Positions 1 through 11,526 of a stretch of 64,000 bases of DNA are shown here, piece by piece; the stretch's first letter is position 1; each line of letters begins with the position of its first letter. A model generated the notes under the pieces. That model was not told the DNA's origin. It saw only the letters and a list, made by a program, of their open reading frames with translations, and made no database searches. The translations under genes and the position numbers were made by a program. Where the stretch lies: the NCBI GenBank assembly GCA_948144175.1, contig CANXME010002001.1, forward strand, positions 1 to 64,000. The letters run 5' to 3'. The DNA comes from Closterium sp. NIES-65 (taxonomy: Eukaryota; Streptophyta; Zygnematophyceae; Desmidiales; Closteriaceae).

Positions 1-625
1 GTTTGTGTCTCCGCGCGCGGTTTCTATTTTGTCGTGGCGGTTTCTATTTTGTCCTGTGTCGAACGTTCGGTGTGTCGCAGGTGTGTGCAGCAGACCCATC
101 AAGAACTCAAGGATGAGTTTGTGATGAAGAGCCCGAGCCTTGGTGTCAAGCATCAAGTGATTTCGAAGCTCGCCAAAAGGGTACACCTCAAGATATTGAA
201 GATAGTTACATTACTTTGTGTAGTGTAACATTTCACTTGGTGTAGGCCCTAGTGAAGGGTAGTTTCGAGACCCTTCGTGATTGGGGACAGTGCGGTACTG
301 TTCCACATCACTGTACCTCGGCTCTTGGGGTTTGTAGGAGCTGGGAGTCATTCCCAACTCGTAACTCTTCCTAACTCTTCCTATCTTGTGTTCTAAGACT
401 ATAGTGGCTGCCATAGTGCCGTTCGTTCAAACTGCCGTTGTGTCGTCAATACTGGTGAAATCGTGCGATCTAAACTGCCTATTGTAGGCGACAATAAGAC
501 GCTCAGATCCAAGTTGAATCAAGTCATTTGAAGTTGTGAACACAACGCTATGAACGTTTGAAGCTGCTGTACAGAAATCCGGCTTTGCACTCTATCTTTC
601 ATTTGAGCCTACTGTGACTATAACA
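1..625 (+). repeat. 5' LTR (partial) of copia-1
   Basis: This stretch matches 5670-6305 almost base for base, apart from small indels near its start and end. It ends in ..ACTATAACA and is followed by a tRNA-iMet primer-binding site, so it is the right-hand part of a 5' LTR whose beginning lies left of the window. Small ORFs inside it are not genes. Confidence 0.88.
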
Positions 626-627
626 AG

Positions 628-642
628 TGGTATCAGAGCCCC
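628..642 (+). other. primer-binding site of copia-1
   Basis: TGGTATCAGAGCCCC starts two bases after the 5' LTR. It is complementary to the 3' end of plant initiator-Met tRNA, the usual primer of Ty1/copia elements. Confidence 0.8.
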
Positions 643-659
643 TTGGAGCAGTTTCGACG

Positions 660-1760
660 ATGGATGGACCTGAGGAAAGGGGTGGCAGAGGTCCTGGTGG
701 CAGAGGAGAAGCCCAAGCTCAAGGCCAACCCCGTGACTCAGCCATGGCGCCCGTGCAACCAAGTGTTGGCCCATCTAGGGATGAGCCTAGAGTGTTTGGC
801 CTTGACAAGTTCAATAGTGACAACTTTGCTGAGTGGTCCTTCAGAATGGAGAACATATTTGACCACTATGACCTGCTGGAGGTGATGGAAGGAACGGAGA
901 AGCGTCCCGAGAACGACCCGGAGAAGAGCCCGTGGGTGCGGAAGAGCGCACAAGGCTACCTCCTACTTGGGCAAGCGTTGGGGAGCAGCCAAATCCGTCA
1001 CATCAAGCCTTTCCAGCGTGAACCAGAGAAGGGACCAAAAGCATCGGCTGCTCTCAAGGGTGTACACGCTCCTGCAACAGCGGCGGTAGCTGTGGTGTTG
1101 GAACGGCAAATGGCGACGTTACGAATTGAAGAGGATGAAGCGGTTGAAGAAGGGGTGCAGAAATTCTTCGACTTGTTGACGCGGCTTGAGGGAGTGGATT
1201 TGAACTATAGTGAGCTCGAAAAGAAGACCAATTTGCTGGCCCTACTCCCTGAATCATGGTCCTCGGTCATCATCAACCTGAATCGCGACTTGCCCCGCCT
1301 CTCGCTCGAAGACGTGAAGCGAGCTATCCTTCAAGAGGATTTCCGCCGCCGTGAGTTGGCGAGTGCGGATGGCGCTGGGGCAGCGAGCATCAGCCGTGGA
1401 TATGGTCGAGGAAGAGGCAGAGGACGAGGGGGAGGAAGGCTTGGTGGCAGCAACTTCGGCGGAGGCCGCGAGAGTGGCGGTTACGGCAGCGACGACAAGA
1501 GCTACGGGCGCGGTCACGGCCGATTGGACGGCGAATGCCATTATTGCCACAAGAGCGGACATATGGGGCACGATTGCTACAAGCTCCCTAATGGTTGGAC
1601 CCCTGCTCAAGGCCAGGAGCGTAGAGGAGCAGGAGAAGGGAGAAGAAGAGGCCGTGGAGGTCGTGGCAGTCGCGGTGGCGGAGCTGCAAACATGAAGAGC
1701 GGAGACAATGACAAGGACCCGAGTAACGATCGGTACCCGGGTCTATTCTACTTCGTGTAG
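660..1760 (+). CDS. copia-1 Gag
   Basis: Nucleocapsid-type Gag of a Ty1/copia retrotransposon, about 366 aa from the ATG at 660 (the frame is open from 627, before that ATG). The N-terminal third has the copia Gag signature (FNSDNFAEWSFRMENIF), which packages element RNA. A Gly/Arg/Ser-rich RNA-binding stretch follows, with a zinc knuckle C-x2-C-x4-H-x4-C (CHYCHKSGHMGHDC, nt about 1538-1580), then another RG-rich tail. The frame closes with TAG at 1758-1760, just before the protease. In related elements gag and pol are continuous, so this stop may be a mutation. Gag is intact, but its pol is not. Confidence 0.8.
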   Translation: MDGPEERGGRGPGGRGEAQAQGQPRDSAMAPVQPSVGPSRDEPRVFGLDKFNSDNFAEWSFRMENIFDHYDLLEVMEGTEKRPENDPEKSPWVRKSAQGYLLLGQALGSSQIRHIKPFQREPEKGPKASAALKGVHAPATAAVAVVLERQMATLRIEEDEAVEEGVQKFFDLLTRLEGVDLNYSELEKKTNLLALLPESWSSVIINLNRDLPRLSLEDVKRAILQEDFRRRELASADGAGAASISRGYGRGRGRGRGGGRLGGSNFGGGRESGGYGSDDKSYGRGHGRLDGECHYCHKSGHMGHDCYKLPNGWTPAQGQERRGAGEGRRRGRGGRGSRGGGAANMKSGDNDKDPSNDRYPGLFYFV

Positions 1761-1799
1761 ACGCAAGTACTGACTGGTCCAGAGAAGGATGAAGGCTTT

Positions 1800-4700
1800 G
1801 AGGAGCCAGCAGCTATGGGGAAGGTGACACTACACCCCCTGGACTATTGGGTGATCGATAGTGGCGCTACCTATAGCATGACACCTCGCCTGGACTTGCT
1901 CACCGAACTCGAACCGTCACCGGTGAAGCATGTCACATCGGCTTTGGGGCAGCGAGCGGAGGTGAAAGGCATGGGGCAAGGCCATGTTTAAGGGTGCTGA
2001 TGGGAAGATGGTGGGCCTCAAGAATGTGCTTTGGGTGCCCAGCCTTGCTGCCAACCTGATTTCCGTGCGGCGGTTGGCAAAGGCCGGCATGGACATGAAC
2101 TCGAAGGGAGCCAAGACATACACCGCAAGGCTTGGCGATCGGATTCTTTGGGACCTTCATGAGGACAGAGATGTCTACAACGAGATGTGGCAGATCCCTG
2201 TGGTCCCAATGCCTAAGGAGAGGCAAGTGGCAGCAAGCGTCAGCACCAAAGGTGGAGCGGTTGGTAGCGGCGATTGCGCGGACGGTAGCGCTAACGAGAA
2301 GGAGTCCAAGAAGTGCAAACTTGGAGGGACCATCAAGCTTGGTAAACCTATGGAGAAAGGTGCAGCAGCCAAGGAGCAGCAAAAGGGTGAGGAGAACCCC
2401 AAGGCAGCAGCGAAGGAGGACTACGGAGAGAGTATGTGGGGCGCTATTGCGAGCGCGGCATTCTCCAATCCAACTTCGGCTACGGGGGAGTGTGATTGGC
2501 TCACCTTGCATCGGCGCATGGGGCATGTGGCCTGCCCATCTTGCAGCAGCTAGTGAAGAATGAGATGGTTGCTGGCATACGTGTGAAGAGGGAGCCCGAT
2601 GAGGTACTTGGCTGCCCGACGTGCATGCAAGCCAAGTTCACCCGTTTCCCATTCTCTAGTTCGGAGGCAACGGCTAAGGCACCACTTGATGAGGTGGTGA
2701 TGGACGTGGTGGGCCCCTGAAGCTTGGAGCTGCTGCAGCTGAGTATTCCTCACTATTGTGGACGTCTACACCCGTATGACTTGGGTGTACGTGCTGGCCA
2801 AGAAGAGCGACGTGGCTGAAACGTTGAAGGCGGATTGGTTCCCGATGGTGGAGCGGCAACAAGACCGTCTAGTCAAGTCAATCCGCACCGATCGAGGGGA
2901 GAGTTCCTGAGCAAGGAGTTTGGGTTGTGGCTGAAGAAGAATGGTATTCGGCACTCCCTCACCATGCCATTCTCCCCTGCAATGAACGGCATCGCCGAGC
3001 GAGCGACCGCACAATCACGGAGGCGGCACGCGGGTTGCTCATTGAAGCAGGGGCTACCCGAATATTTCTGGCCTGATGCGGTTGCGGAGTGCGTGTGGTG
3101 GCCAAGAACAGAGCCTTGACTCATGTGGGAGCAGAAAAATGGGGTGCCCCTATGTGGAGTGGCTAGGAAGGAAGCCAAAGGTGGATATGCTTCTGGTGTT
3201 TGGGTGCATGTGCATGGCGCTCGTGCCTAAGCATCTTCGGCACAACAAGCTTGGTGCCAAGGCGGTGTGGGCCGTGGGGCATGGCTCAAAACAGCAAGGG
3301 ATGGCTTCTTTGGGACCCATTCACCAAGAAGTTCTTGGTGATCAGGGAACTGCAAGTTCATGGAGAACTTCATGTACAAGGATTGGAAGGCGGAGAATGA
3401 GGCGAAGATAGGCGTGCGGTTTTGGGGAGGTGAAGAGTTCCGGTTTGGAGCATGTGGAGCTGCCTTTGGAGCTGAGCAGCAGAAGCACTACCACAAGGCA
3501 ATCTTCCCTTGTGAATGGGGGAGAGGAGGCCAATGATGCCGAGGAAGAAAGAGGAGGAGGTGCAGCAAGTGAGCGAGCGTGCACCGTCACTCCCTTCCCG
3601 CACATACGAGTGCTCCACGGATTCGAGCCACACCGCAGCAACGCCAAGGCCTTCAAGTCCCTGCAGCTGAGGAGGAAGGAAGGGGGGAAGAGGAAAGTTC
3701 AAACCCCCTAATAGGCTGACTTATGATGCACTGGGAAAGCAAGGCAAGACAGCATTGGCGGGAGCGACAATGATGGTTCGGAGACGACGAGGAGAGTGAC
3801 TACGAGGAGTGTGTCTTCCACGTTCTTCTCTCCGGTGGAGATGCCGGGGAGAAACCAGCAACCTCAAGGAGGCTTTGGAGAGTAGTGATGCTGAGGATTG
3901 GAAGAAGGCCATGGAGAGTGAGCTGAAGAGCATTGAGGAGAATGACAGCGTTGAAATTGGTGGAGCTACCGGAATGGCGTACGGCGATAACGTCCAAGTG
4001 GCTCTTCAAAATCAGTCGGATGCCGACGGCAAGATCGAGCGCTACAAGTCTAGGCTTGTAGCCAAGGGGTACCAGCAGAAGGAGAAGGTGGACTTCAAGG
4101 AGCTGTTTGCCCCTGTGGTGAAGCCGACGACGCTGCGAACCCTATTCGCGGAGCCGCCATCAAAGGATGGGTGGTGAAGCAAATGGACATTGTGACGGCA
4201 TTCCTAAACGGCATCCTTGAGGAGGAGATTTTATGGCGCAGCCAGAGGGGTTGATGATGGTAGTGGCAGAGTGTGGAAGCTGAAGAAGGCCCTCTATGGG
4301 CTGAAGCAGGCCCCTAGGCAATGGTACATGAAGCTGCGCGAAGTGTTGGAGGAGATCGGCTTCACTCCCTCAACAGCCGATCACTCCTTGTTCATGCTTG
4401 GCGATGGGGAGCAAAGGAGTTTCATGGTGGTTTATGTGGATGACATTCTCATATTCTCACCCTCCTCTGACCTTGTGAAGGAGGGTGATGCTGAAGCTGC
4501 ATGACAAGTTCAAGTGCAAGTCCCTTGGTGACGTGAACTTCTACCTTGGGCTCCACATCGAACTAGACGTGGAGAAGCGTAGCATGCGAGTGCACCAACG
4601 GAAGTACCTGGAAGGCGTTGGCTGCCAACTTTGGCCCAGAGTGAAGGTCATGTGGCTACTCCCTTTCCCTCTGGGTTCAAGTGTGTGAAGGGACCAGAGG

Positions 4701-5430
4701 AGGAGAGCGTTTGTGAAGAGGAGAGGCGCCGTTTCACTCGTTGGTGGTGCAGCCTCATGTATGCGGCGGTAAACACCCGAGGCCCGGACGTCGCGTTTGC
4801 TACCGGGCAGCTATCTAGGTTAGTGCAATGCCCTAATGAGGAGCAGGTAGCAGCTGGAATGAGGGTGGCAAGTATCTTGGCCAAACACCCGACCGTTGGG
4901 CTGCAATACTCGGCGGCGGCACAAAGGCGCCAAAAGGATGCGGATGTGTTGAGCCCGGGCGTTTGTTCCTCACTACCTACTCGGATGCTTCATATGCATC
5001 AGAAACAGAGGACATGACAAGAGTGGGGAGGCTTCATATGCTGTGTTGGTGGAGGCCCAACTGCTTGGGAGAGCAAGAAGCAGGTTGACCAAGCTTTGAG
5101 CTCGGTGGAGTCCGAGTACATGGCACTCTTCCGTGCGGTACGAGAGATTGTGTGGCAGCGGCGTTTGTTGGCTGAATTGGGGGGAGGAGCAGCAGGACCT
5201 ACCCCACTGTATTGTGACAGCCAGGTGCCATTGCTCTTGCTAAGAACCCTGTGTTGCAATGGACTCACGAAGCACATGAGGGTGAAGTGGCTTGGACGAG
5301 GAGCGTGGTGCCGCGGGTGAAGTTGAGTTGCGCTACGTGAAGACCACGGGGCAGCCGGCTGACATGATGACCAAGAGGCTGGTGGAGCAGCAGCATTGGA
5401 AGTGTTGCAAGCTGCTGGGATGGCTCTGAA
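1800..5430 (+). pseudogene. copia-1 Pol remnant (PR-INT-RT-RNase H)
   Basis: Broken Ty1/copia polyprotein read in pieces across frames. The order is aspartic protease (WVIDSGATYSMTP, about 1850), a GAG-pre-integrase motif (LHRRMGH, about 2506), integrase core pieces (2700-3120, with the GIAERA active-site Glu region), reverse transcriptase (KSRLVAKGYQQKEKVDF at about 4050, YGLKQAPRQWYMKL at about 4300, catalytic YVDD at about 4433) and RNase H (VESEYMALFRAVREIVWQ at about 5110, ending ADMMTKRLVEQQHW at about 5360-5400). Frameshifts occur near 1985, 2550, 2720, 3120, 4175 and 4500. PR-INT-RT-RH order defines Ty1/copia. It cannot encode a working polyprotein. Confidence 0.88.
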
Positions 5431-5476
5431 CTGAGAGAGCAACATATCCTAAAGGCCAACAATCCGAGGGGGAGTT

Positions 5477-6305
5477 TGTTGGTGCAACCCTATGGTTTGC
5501 ACTCGGCTTGTTGTCCGTGTGCATGCATGTGTTGTGTGTATAGAATGGTATGAGGGCATGGGATTAATATATATTTCATGCTTATAATTGTGTGTGAATG
5601 TTGAGTCATGATGTCGAGTGTGTGTGTCGAGTCAATAGCGAGTTATCGCTAGACGCGTGTTACGCGGTCGTTTGTGTCTCGCGGCGGTTTCTATTTTGTC
5701 GTGCGCGGTTTCTATTTTGTCCTGTGTCGAACGTTCGGTGTGTCGCAGGTGTGTGCAGCAGACCCATCAAGAACTCAAGGATGAGTTTTTGATGAAGAGC
5801 CCGAGCCTTGGTGTCAAGCCTCAAGTGATTTCGAAGCTCGCCAAAAGGGTACACCTCAAGATATTGAAGATAGTTACATTACTTTGTGTAGTGTAACATT
5901 TCACTTGGTGTAGGCCCTAGTGAAGGGTAGTTTCGAGACCCTTCGTGATTGGGGACAGTGTGGTACTGTTCCACATCACTGTACCTCGGCTGTTGGGGTT
6001 TGTAGGAGCTGGGAGTCATTCCCAACTCGTAACTCTTCCCAACTCTTCCTATCTTGTGTTCTAAGACTATAGTGGCAGCCATAGTGCCGTTCGTTCAAAC
6101 TGCCGTTGTGTCGTCAATACTTGGTGCAATCGTGCGATCTAAATTGCCTATTGTAGGCGACAATAAGACGCTCCAGATCCAAGTTGAATCAAGTCATTTG
6201 AAGCTGTGAACAGATCGCTATGAACGTTTGAAGCCGCTGTACAGAAATCCGGCTGTTCACTCTATCTCTCGTTTAGGCACATTGGAGCCTACTGTGACTA
6301 TAACA
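5477..6305 (+). repeat. 3' LTR of copia-1
   Basis: 829-bp LTR beginning TGTTGGTGCA and ending ..ATAACA, preceded by a purine tract (GAGGGGGAG). Its right part duplicates 1-625. Sequence resumes at 6306 inside a different retroelement (gypsy-1), so copia-1 inserted into gypsy-1. The matching target duplication would lie left of the window. Confidence 0.88.
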
Positions 6306-6778
6306 AGGCTCGCGTGCCAGACCTCAGTGTTGCTTATGGAGGCAGGAGCAGTGGAAGTGGAGGGGATGAAGGTAAAGACAGCAATCATTGACACTGGAGG
6401 ACAGAGCGTGATGTTGGGTAGGGGGATGGCCGAACATTTAAGGCTGATGGCACCGGAGAGGCATGTGGCGAAGGGGATGCTGGTCAATGACGGCAGAGGG
6501 AGGGGAACCAAAGTGGATGCCGTGCATGCGGACCCCCATAGAGTTGACCCTGCTGCCAGGAGGAGAGCATGAAATGAGGATCAGGATGAAGTGCGGGATC
6601 TTGGAGTCTGAGGACTTCGATCTGCTGGTGGGGACTGAACTGGTGTTCGCTGTAGGCATGGGCATATGTACCTGGACAGAGAAGGTGGAGTTCAGGACGA
6701 GGTACTGGATGAAGGAGGGACCATTGGGGCAGCTGCCAGTGCAGTTTGTGAAGGTAGAACCGAAGCGGGCCTATCAAG
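6306..6778 (+). pseudogene. gypsy-1 aspartic protease
   Basis: Retropepsin-type protease of a Ty3/gypsy polyprotein. The flap and active-site region reads VKTAIIDTGGQSVMLG (Asp-Thr-Gly catalytic triad, about 6370-6418). About 75 residues later comes the expected second half, ESEDFDLLVGTELVFAVG. The two halves lie in different frames, so there is one frameshift near 6500-6515. The upstream part (gag) was displaced by copia-1 and is outside the window. The protease normally cleaves the Gag-Pol precursor. Here it directly precedes a methyltransferase domain. Confidence 0.75.
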
Positions 6779-7795
6779 TTGGGGCAGGAGGGGCACAGAA
6801 GGGGCAGGGAGGGGACAACAGAGGCCAAGGAGGGGCCCAGGATGAAGCCGATGGACAGGCCGGGACAACAGAGCGACTGGCAGCAGCCCATTCGGCTGGT
6901 GGAGTTGTTTGGGGGCATTGGGGCAGGGCTGGCAGCAGCGGTGAGAAGTGGGGTTGCAGTGCAGCAGTGGATCTATGTGGAGCGGGCACCACAGGTGCGA
7001 AGGATGGCTGAATATCATGCGCCGCAGTTGAGAAGGGAGTTCCCAGACCTCCTGAGCGAACGAGTGATTCAGGATGCCATCATGAGCGGTACCGTGCACG
7101 ACGTGAGTCAGATCACAGAGGAGTGGGTGGCTAGCTGGGGGCAGGTGGACCTGCTGGTGGCAGGATGGGAGTGTCAAGGAGTGTCATGAGCCGGAGGGGG
7201 AAAAGGGGGAGAGGACCCAAGGACGCAGCTGATGGACAACCTGTTCAATATCTTGGAGTGGCTGCAGGAAAGGCAGGGCAGAGTAGCGTTCTTGCTTGAG
7301 AATTTGGACTTAGATGGGGACTGCAGAGAGCCGATTCGACTGGTGAGGGAGAAGATAGGCAGGCACTTGGGTAAGGGGATGAGCTGTGATGCAACTAGAG
7401 TGGGATCGTACGCACACCGCCTCAGGATGTACTGGCAGAACGTGGTTCCAGTGATGGACCTGCAGGAGGAAGCAGAGGGGATGAGGAGGGCAACAGGGAG
7501 AAGGGTGGTGGACATCCTAGAGCCAGGATGGACTCCCGCGCCAGTCTGCCAAAGGAGTTACAGCAGGCATTACCCATGTAACCAGGTGGGGCAAGACAGG
7601 AGGGCGCTGCCCACCTTGGTCGCGTATGCAGGGGCAGCAGGCTACAGATGGGAAGGGGGGCAGCCTGGGCCCGGGCTGGTATATGACCACAAAAGGGGAC
7701 GATGGGAGGAACCAACGGCATTGGAGCGGGAGCTGGCTATGGGGTATGGAGAGAACGACCCTGTTCGACAGGCAGGCACCTCCTTGGAGAGCTAG
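6779..7795 (+). pseudogene. retrotransposon-encoded C5-cytosine DNA methyltransferase (one in-frame stop)
   Basis: A DNA (cytosine-5) methyltransferase domain lies inside the pol region of a Ty3/gypsy element, after protease and before reverse transcriptase. Visible motifs, numbered from 6779: motif I LVELFGGIGAGL (residues about 40-51, SAM binding); motif IV DLLVAGWECQGVS (catalytic Cys about 132; ECQ where PCQ is usual); motif VI-like LLENL (about 172-176, ENV in most members); motif VIII-like AHRLRMYWQN (about 212-221); and a late ALERELAMGY motif (about 314) resembling the motif IX region. The frame stays open except for one TGA at 7187-7189, directly after motif IV, where this family usually has Arg (CGA to TGA). 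The first 35 residues are a Gly/Gln-rich linker. At about 300 residues it is a compact enzyme without chromatin-reader domains. DNMT capture by retrotransposons is known from dinoflagellates and charophytes. The inferred role is methylation of element or host DNA. A cellular DNMT pseudogene is unlikely given the flanking PR and RT of one element. Confidence 0.85.
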
Positions 7796-8559
7796 GGTTA
7801 GGCTAGAGCTAAGAGGAGTTTTCGAAGTAACTTCTCCTAGGCTAACCCCCCACCCACGAAATCGGAAGCAGCGCCTCCCGAGGTCGGAAGGAGGGGGTCG
7901 TTATGGCGATGTTGCCACCCCTCCTTCCACCATCTTCATCGTGGGCAGGGTCTAAAATTTTGCATAGGGATGGCATGGAACCTGGGTAACTCAAGGGAAT
8001 AAAAAAGATTGGAGAAGTGGAGAAATGAGAGTCGTGCGTGTCTGGTGGCTGGTTTGGTTGTGTGAGGAAGGGACTTTTTCAGGGGCAGAGATGGGAGAGG
8101 CAAGAGCATGGGCACAGGTGGGAAAACTTTCGTAGGGTATGGGGTGGGTATTCCCTCCCGTATGCAACCCTAACCTAGCCCTTGGCCAACCTTCCTTCTG
8201 GGGATTGGAGGGCTGGGCTAGAGCTAGGTTAAAGTCTGTGCGGGAGAGAAGGAGCTAGGAGCTTTCGGGGGAGATAAAGTTGAAGGGTTAATGTCGCGTT
8301 CGACAGGCTAACCCTTAACCCTTCAAGGTTGTAGGGCGTTAAAGCCTAGTGACACCAGTTTGCGGGCTGAGCGTGAGAAAAAAGCCTAAGTGGAGACAGC
8401 CGTGATGATTCCGCAGAAGGGCTCGCCTGCCTATCGAACAGGGCCAACGTGACAACAGCACCAGGGGTGAGTGAGGAAGACAGGAGGAGGGCACTGGGGA
8501 ATGCCATGGACGGCTATATGATGAGGTGGCTGCTGCAAAGGATGTGGTGAGAGATGGTC
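7796..8559 (+). other. spacer between DNMT and RT in gypsy-1
   Basis: About 760 bases without a long frame in any register. The G-rich, purine-biased composition matches the rest of gypsy-1, so it is probably decayed linker or connection coding sequence, perhaps once part of a longer pol. No domain is recognisable. Confidence 0.5.
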
Positions 8560-11526
8560 CTAGGCTGGGGGCAAGAAGCGGAGGAGGTGGCGGCAGCAGC
8601 AGCCCCACAAGGAGTGTGGAGCTGCAAGGCAGAGGAGGGAGAGAAGTGGACAGTGGGGGAAGCGATGAGCAAGGAGGGAAAGGGGGCCATGCTGGAGCTG
8701 CTAGCCAAGCACAGGAAGTGCTTTGCCTTCACACTGCAGGAACTGGGAAGGTGCAAGGTGAAGGAGATGGAGCTGAAACTGAGCAGCATGGAGCCAGTGC
8801 TCCAGCGGCGTAGGAAGATGCAGCACTTAGATGAGGAGATATGCAAGGAGAAGATTAAGGAGCTGCTAGCGGCTGGGCTGATCAGGCGCTCCGAGTCCGA
8901 ATACGCCACGCCAACGGTGGCGGTAGCGAGGAAGGACTTGACGGGGGAGATCCTGAGCAGGAGGATGTGCGGAGATTACTGAGCGCTCAACAAGATTACT
9001 GTGGCGAGCAGATACCCAATGCCGATGGCGGAGGAGATATTTGACAAGTTGGCGGAGGGGGTGTTCTTCACGACGCTGGACCTGCGACAGGGGTTCAACC
9101 AAATAAAAATCAGGGAGGAGGACATCAAGAAGACGGCCTTCCATGGGCCGGATGGGCTGTATGAGTGGCCTTATATGCCATTCGGGGTGAGGAACGCATC
9201 AGCAGTGTTCCAGAGGGTCATGGATGAAGTGCTGAGGGATGTGGAGTGTGCGGCGTACTACATAGACGATGTAGTGATCTTCAGCACCTCTGAGCAGCAA
9301 CACCTGCAGGACGTAGACAAGACCCTGGCGGCAATAGAAGCAGCAGGACTTACGTGTCATCCGAAGAAGTGTAGGTGGGGCGAGCAAACCGTTCAGTACC
9401 TGGGCTATGAGGTAAAGGGGGGGCAGATCGGGATACAGCAAGCGAAGATGGAGGTGCTGTATAGGCTGCGAGAGCCAAAGGACAAGACAGGGCTAAGAGC
9501 GGTGCTGGGATTCCTGAGCTACTACCGGCGGTTCATGCCCAACTTCAGCAGGTGAGCAGCAGTGCTCAACAGGGCTGTTAAGAGAAGACAAGACATGGGA
9601 GTGGGGGGAAGCGCAGAGGGGGGCATTGCAGGACCTGATGGCAGCGGTGAAGACAGCAACCGTCTTGCAGCTGCCCGCGGCAAACCAGCCCTTCACCCTT
9701 TACACAGACTGGAGTAGCCAGGGGATGGGCGGGATACTCTGCTAGGAGGTGGAAGGAGATGAGAAGGTGGTGGCCTATGCGAGCAGGAGCTGCAACTTGG
9801 CGGAGGCACAGTACAGCTCATACACAGGGGAGGGATTGGCGGCAGTATGGGCCGTGGGGCACTTCAGGGTCTATCTGCAGGGGCGGGAGTTCACCTTAGT
9901 GACGGACCACCAGCCTTTGACCTGGCTGATGACCACAACAGGGCTAACAGGCAGGAATGCACGGTGGGCGATGAAGTTGCAAGAGTACGACTTCAAAATC
10001 AAGCACCGGCGGGGAAAGACACTGCAACATGTGGACGGCCTCTCCCGTAACCCCCCACCATTAGAGCCCACAGGGACTCTAGCAGTGCTGGCCAGACAGG
10101 TGGAGCTGAGCGAGGCAAAGGGGGGCAAGGGGCCAGCAGACATATGGGAGGATGAGCAGGCCGTGAGATGGGTGAAGGGGGAGATAGGGGCCGACGAGGA
10201 GATGAGCGAAAGGGTGAGAGCAAGGGGGCACCACTACAGGTGGTACCAGCAGCAGTTGCAGATACAGACTGAGGACGGGTGGAAGCTGGTGCCAGCACCA
10301 GGCGACAGAGAGGCAGTGATCAGGGAGGTGCACTCAAAGTTGGGACACTTCGGGCATGAGAGGACAGTGCAGCTGCTGAAGACAGGCTGGTGGTGGGAAG
10401 GAATGCGCAGGCAGATGCAGAAGTGGGTAGAGGGATGCGAGGCATGCCAAAGGAGCCGGGAAAACCTCACTCAAGTGAAGGCCGAGCTGCAGTCCTTGCC
10501 CATTTGCGGGTTAGGCTTTAGGTGGTCCTTGGACCTGGCGGGAACTGCCGCTGAGTCGGGGGGGGAAGAGGTACATAGTGCTCATGGTGGAGCACGTGAG
10601 CAAGTGGCTGGAGGTGAGGGCTATCCCCAGCAAGAGCTCAAGGCACGTAGCTGCAGCATTCGAGGAACAGGTGGTGTGCAGATTTGGGGCGTGTGCAGAG
10701 GTGCTCACTGACCAAGGAACAGAGTTTCAAGGGGAGTTCAGGGAGCTGTTAGAGGAAGTAGGAATCACTCACCGACGCACCTCTCGGTATCACCCACAGA
10801 GCGATGGGCTGACCGAGCGCCTAGTACAGACACTGAAGCGAGGGCTGCGGGCATATGGGGAGAAGAGGAAGCAGGAATGGGACAATGAGCTGCACTAGAT
10901 CGCGGCAGGATATAGGTTTGGGAAGCAGGCAGCCCTGAGAGATCATTCACCCTATAGTCTCCTGTTCGGTTGTGAGCCGGTGCTGCCGGTGGGGGCACCA
11001 CGGGTCCTCACGGACACTGTGACAGCAGGTACCATAGACAACTGGGTGGCCTTGTCAGAAGCAAGGGCAAGGTACCTCCAAGTGATAATGCCAGCCGTAC
11101 TGGAAAACCTGCACACGGCATAGCTGAGGGACGCCAAGCGCTATGAGCAATGCCAGCAGCAAAGGGATGGGAAGGAAGGAGAAGAAGGGGCCGGTGAGGG
11201 ACAGGAGGTGTACCTGAAACGGGCGAAACAGGATACGCTGGACGTCGGGGTGGGGACAGAGAGGTGGAGGGTGAGGGAGGTTCGGCCCTCAGGGATTCTC
11301 GTGCCGGAGAACGAGAAGGGGGCACAGCTGAAGGAGCACCAGACCAACAAGGCCCTGGTAAGGGGGAGCAAGCCTCAACCAGCGGGTCCTGTGACTCGAG
11401 CTCAAGCCACTTGTGCACGGGCACAGGAGGGGGTAGTGGGTGACTGAGGAAGGGCAGCACCGAGCAAGGAGGGGTAAGGGGAACAATGGAAGAAGAGCAG
11501 GGGCTGGTGGAGGTCACATACTCCGA
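8560..11526 (+). pseudogene. gypsy-1 Pol: reverse transcriptase, RNase H, integrase
   Basis: Ty3/gypsy polymerase region. RT: PTVAVARKDL (about 8910), YPMPMAEEIFDKLAEGVFF (about 9012), TLDLRQGFNQIKI (about 9076), MPFGVRNASAVFQRVMD (about 9177) and catalytic YIDD (about 9260). RNase H of the gypsy type: LYTDWSSQGMGGILC (about 9700), LVTDHQPLTWLM (about 9895). Integrase: zinc-binding H-H-C-C (HSKLGHFGHERT ... CEACQRS, about 10330-10450), then LMVEHVSKWLEVRA, LTDQGTEFQGEF and HPQSDGLTERLVQ with D-D-E residues (10583-10830). In-frame stops include TGA 8980, TAG 9743, TAG 10896 and TAG 11121, with a frameshift near 10550. No chromodomain is visible at the C-terminus. The closest relative in the window is gypsy-2. 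Confidence 0.9.

Noticed and set aside
6779..7795. Host DNMT gene fragment unrelated to the retroelement
   Set aside because: Protease on one side and RT on the other belong to one plus-strand gypsy pol with similar G-rich composition. No introns or host-type targeting domains are visible.
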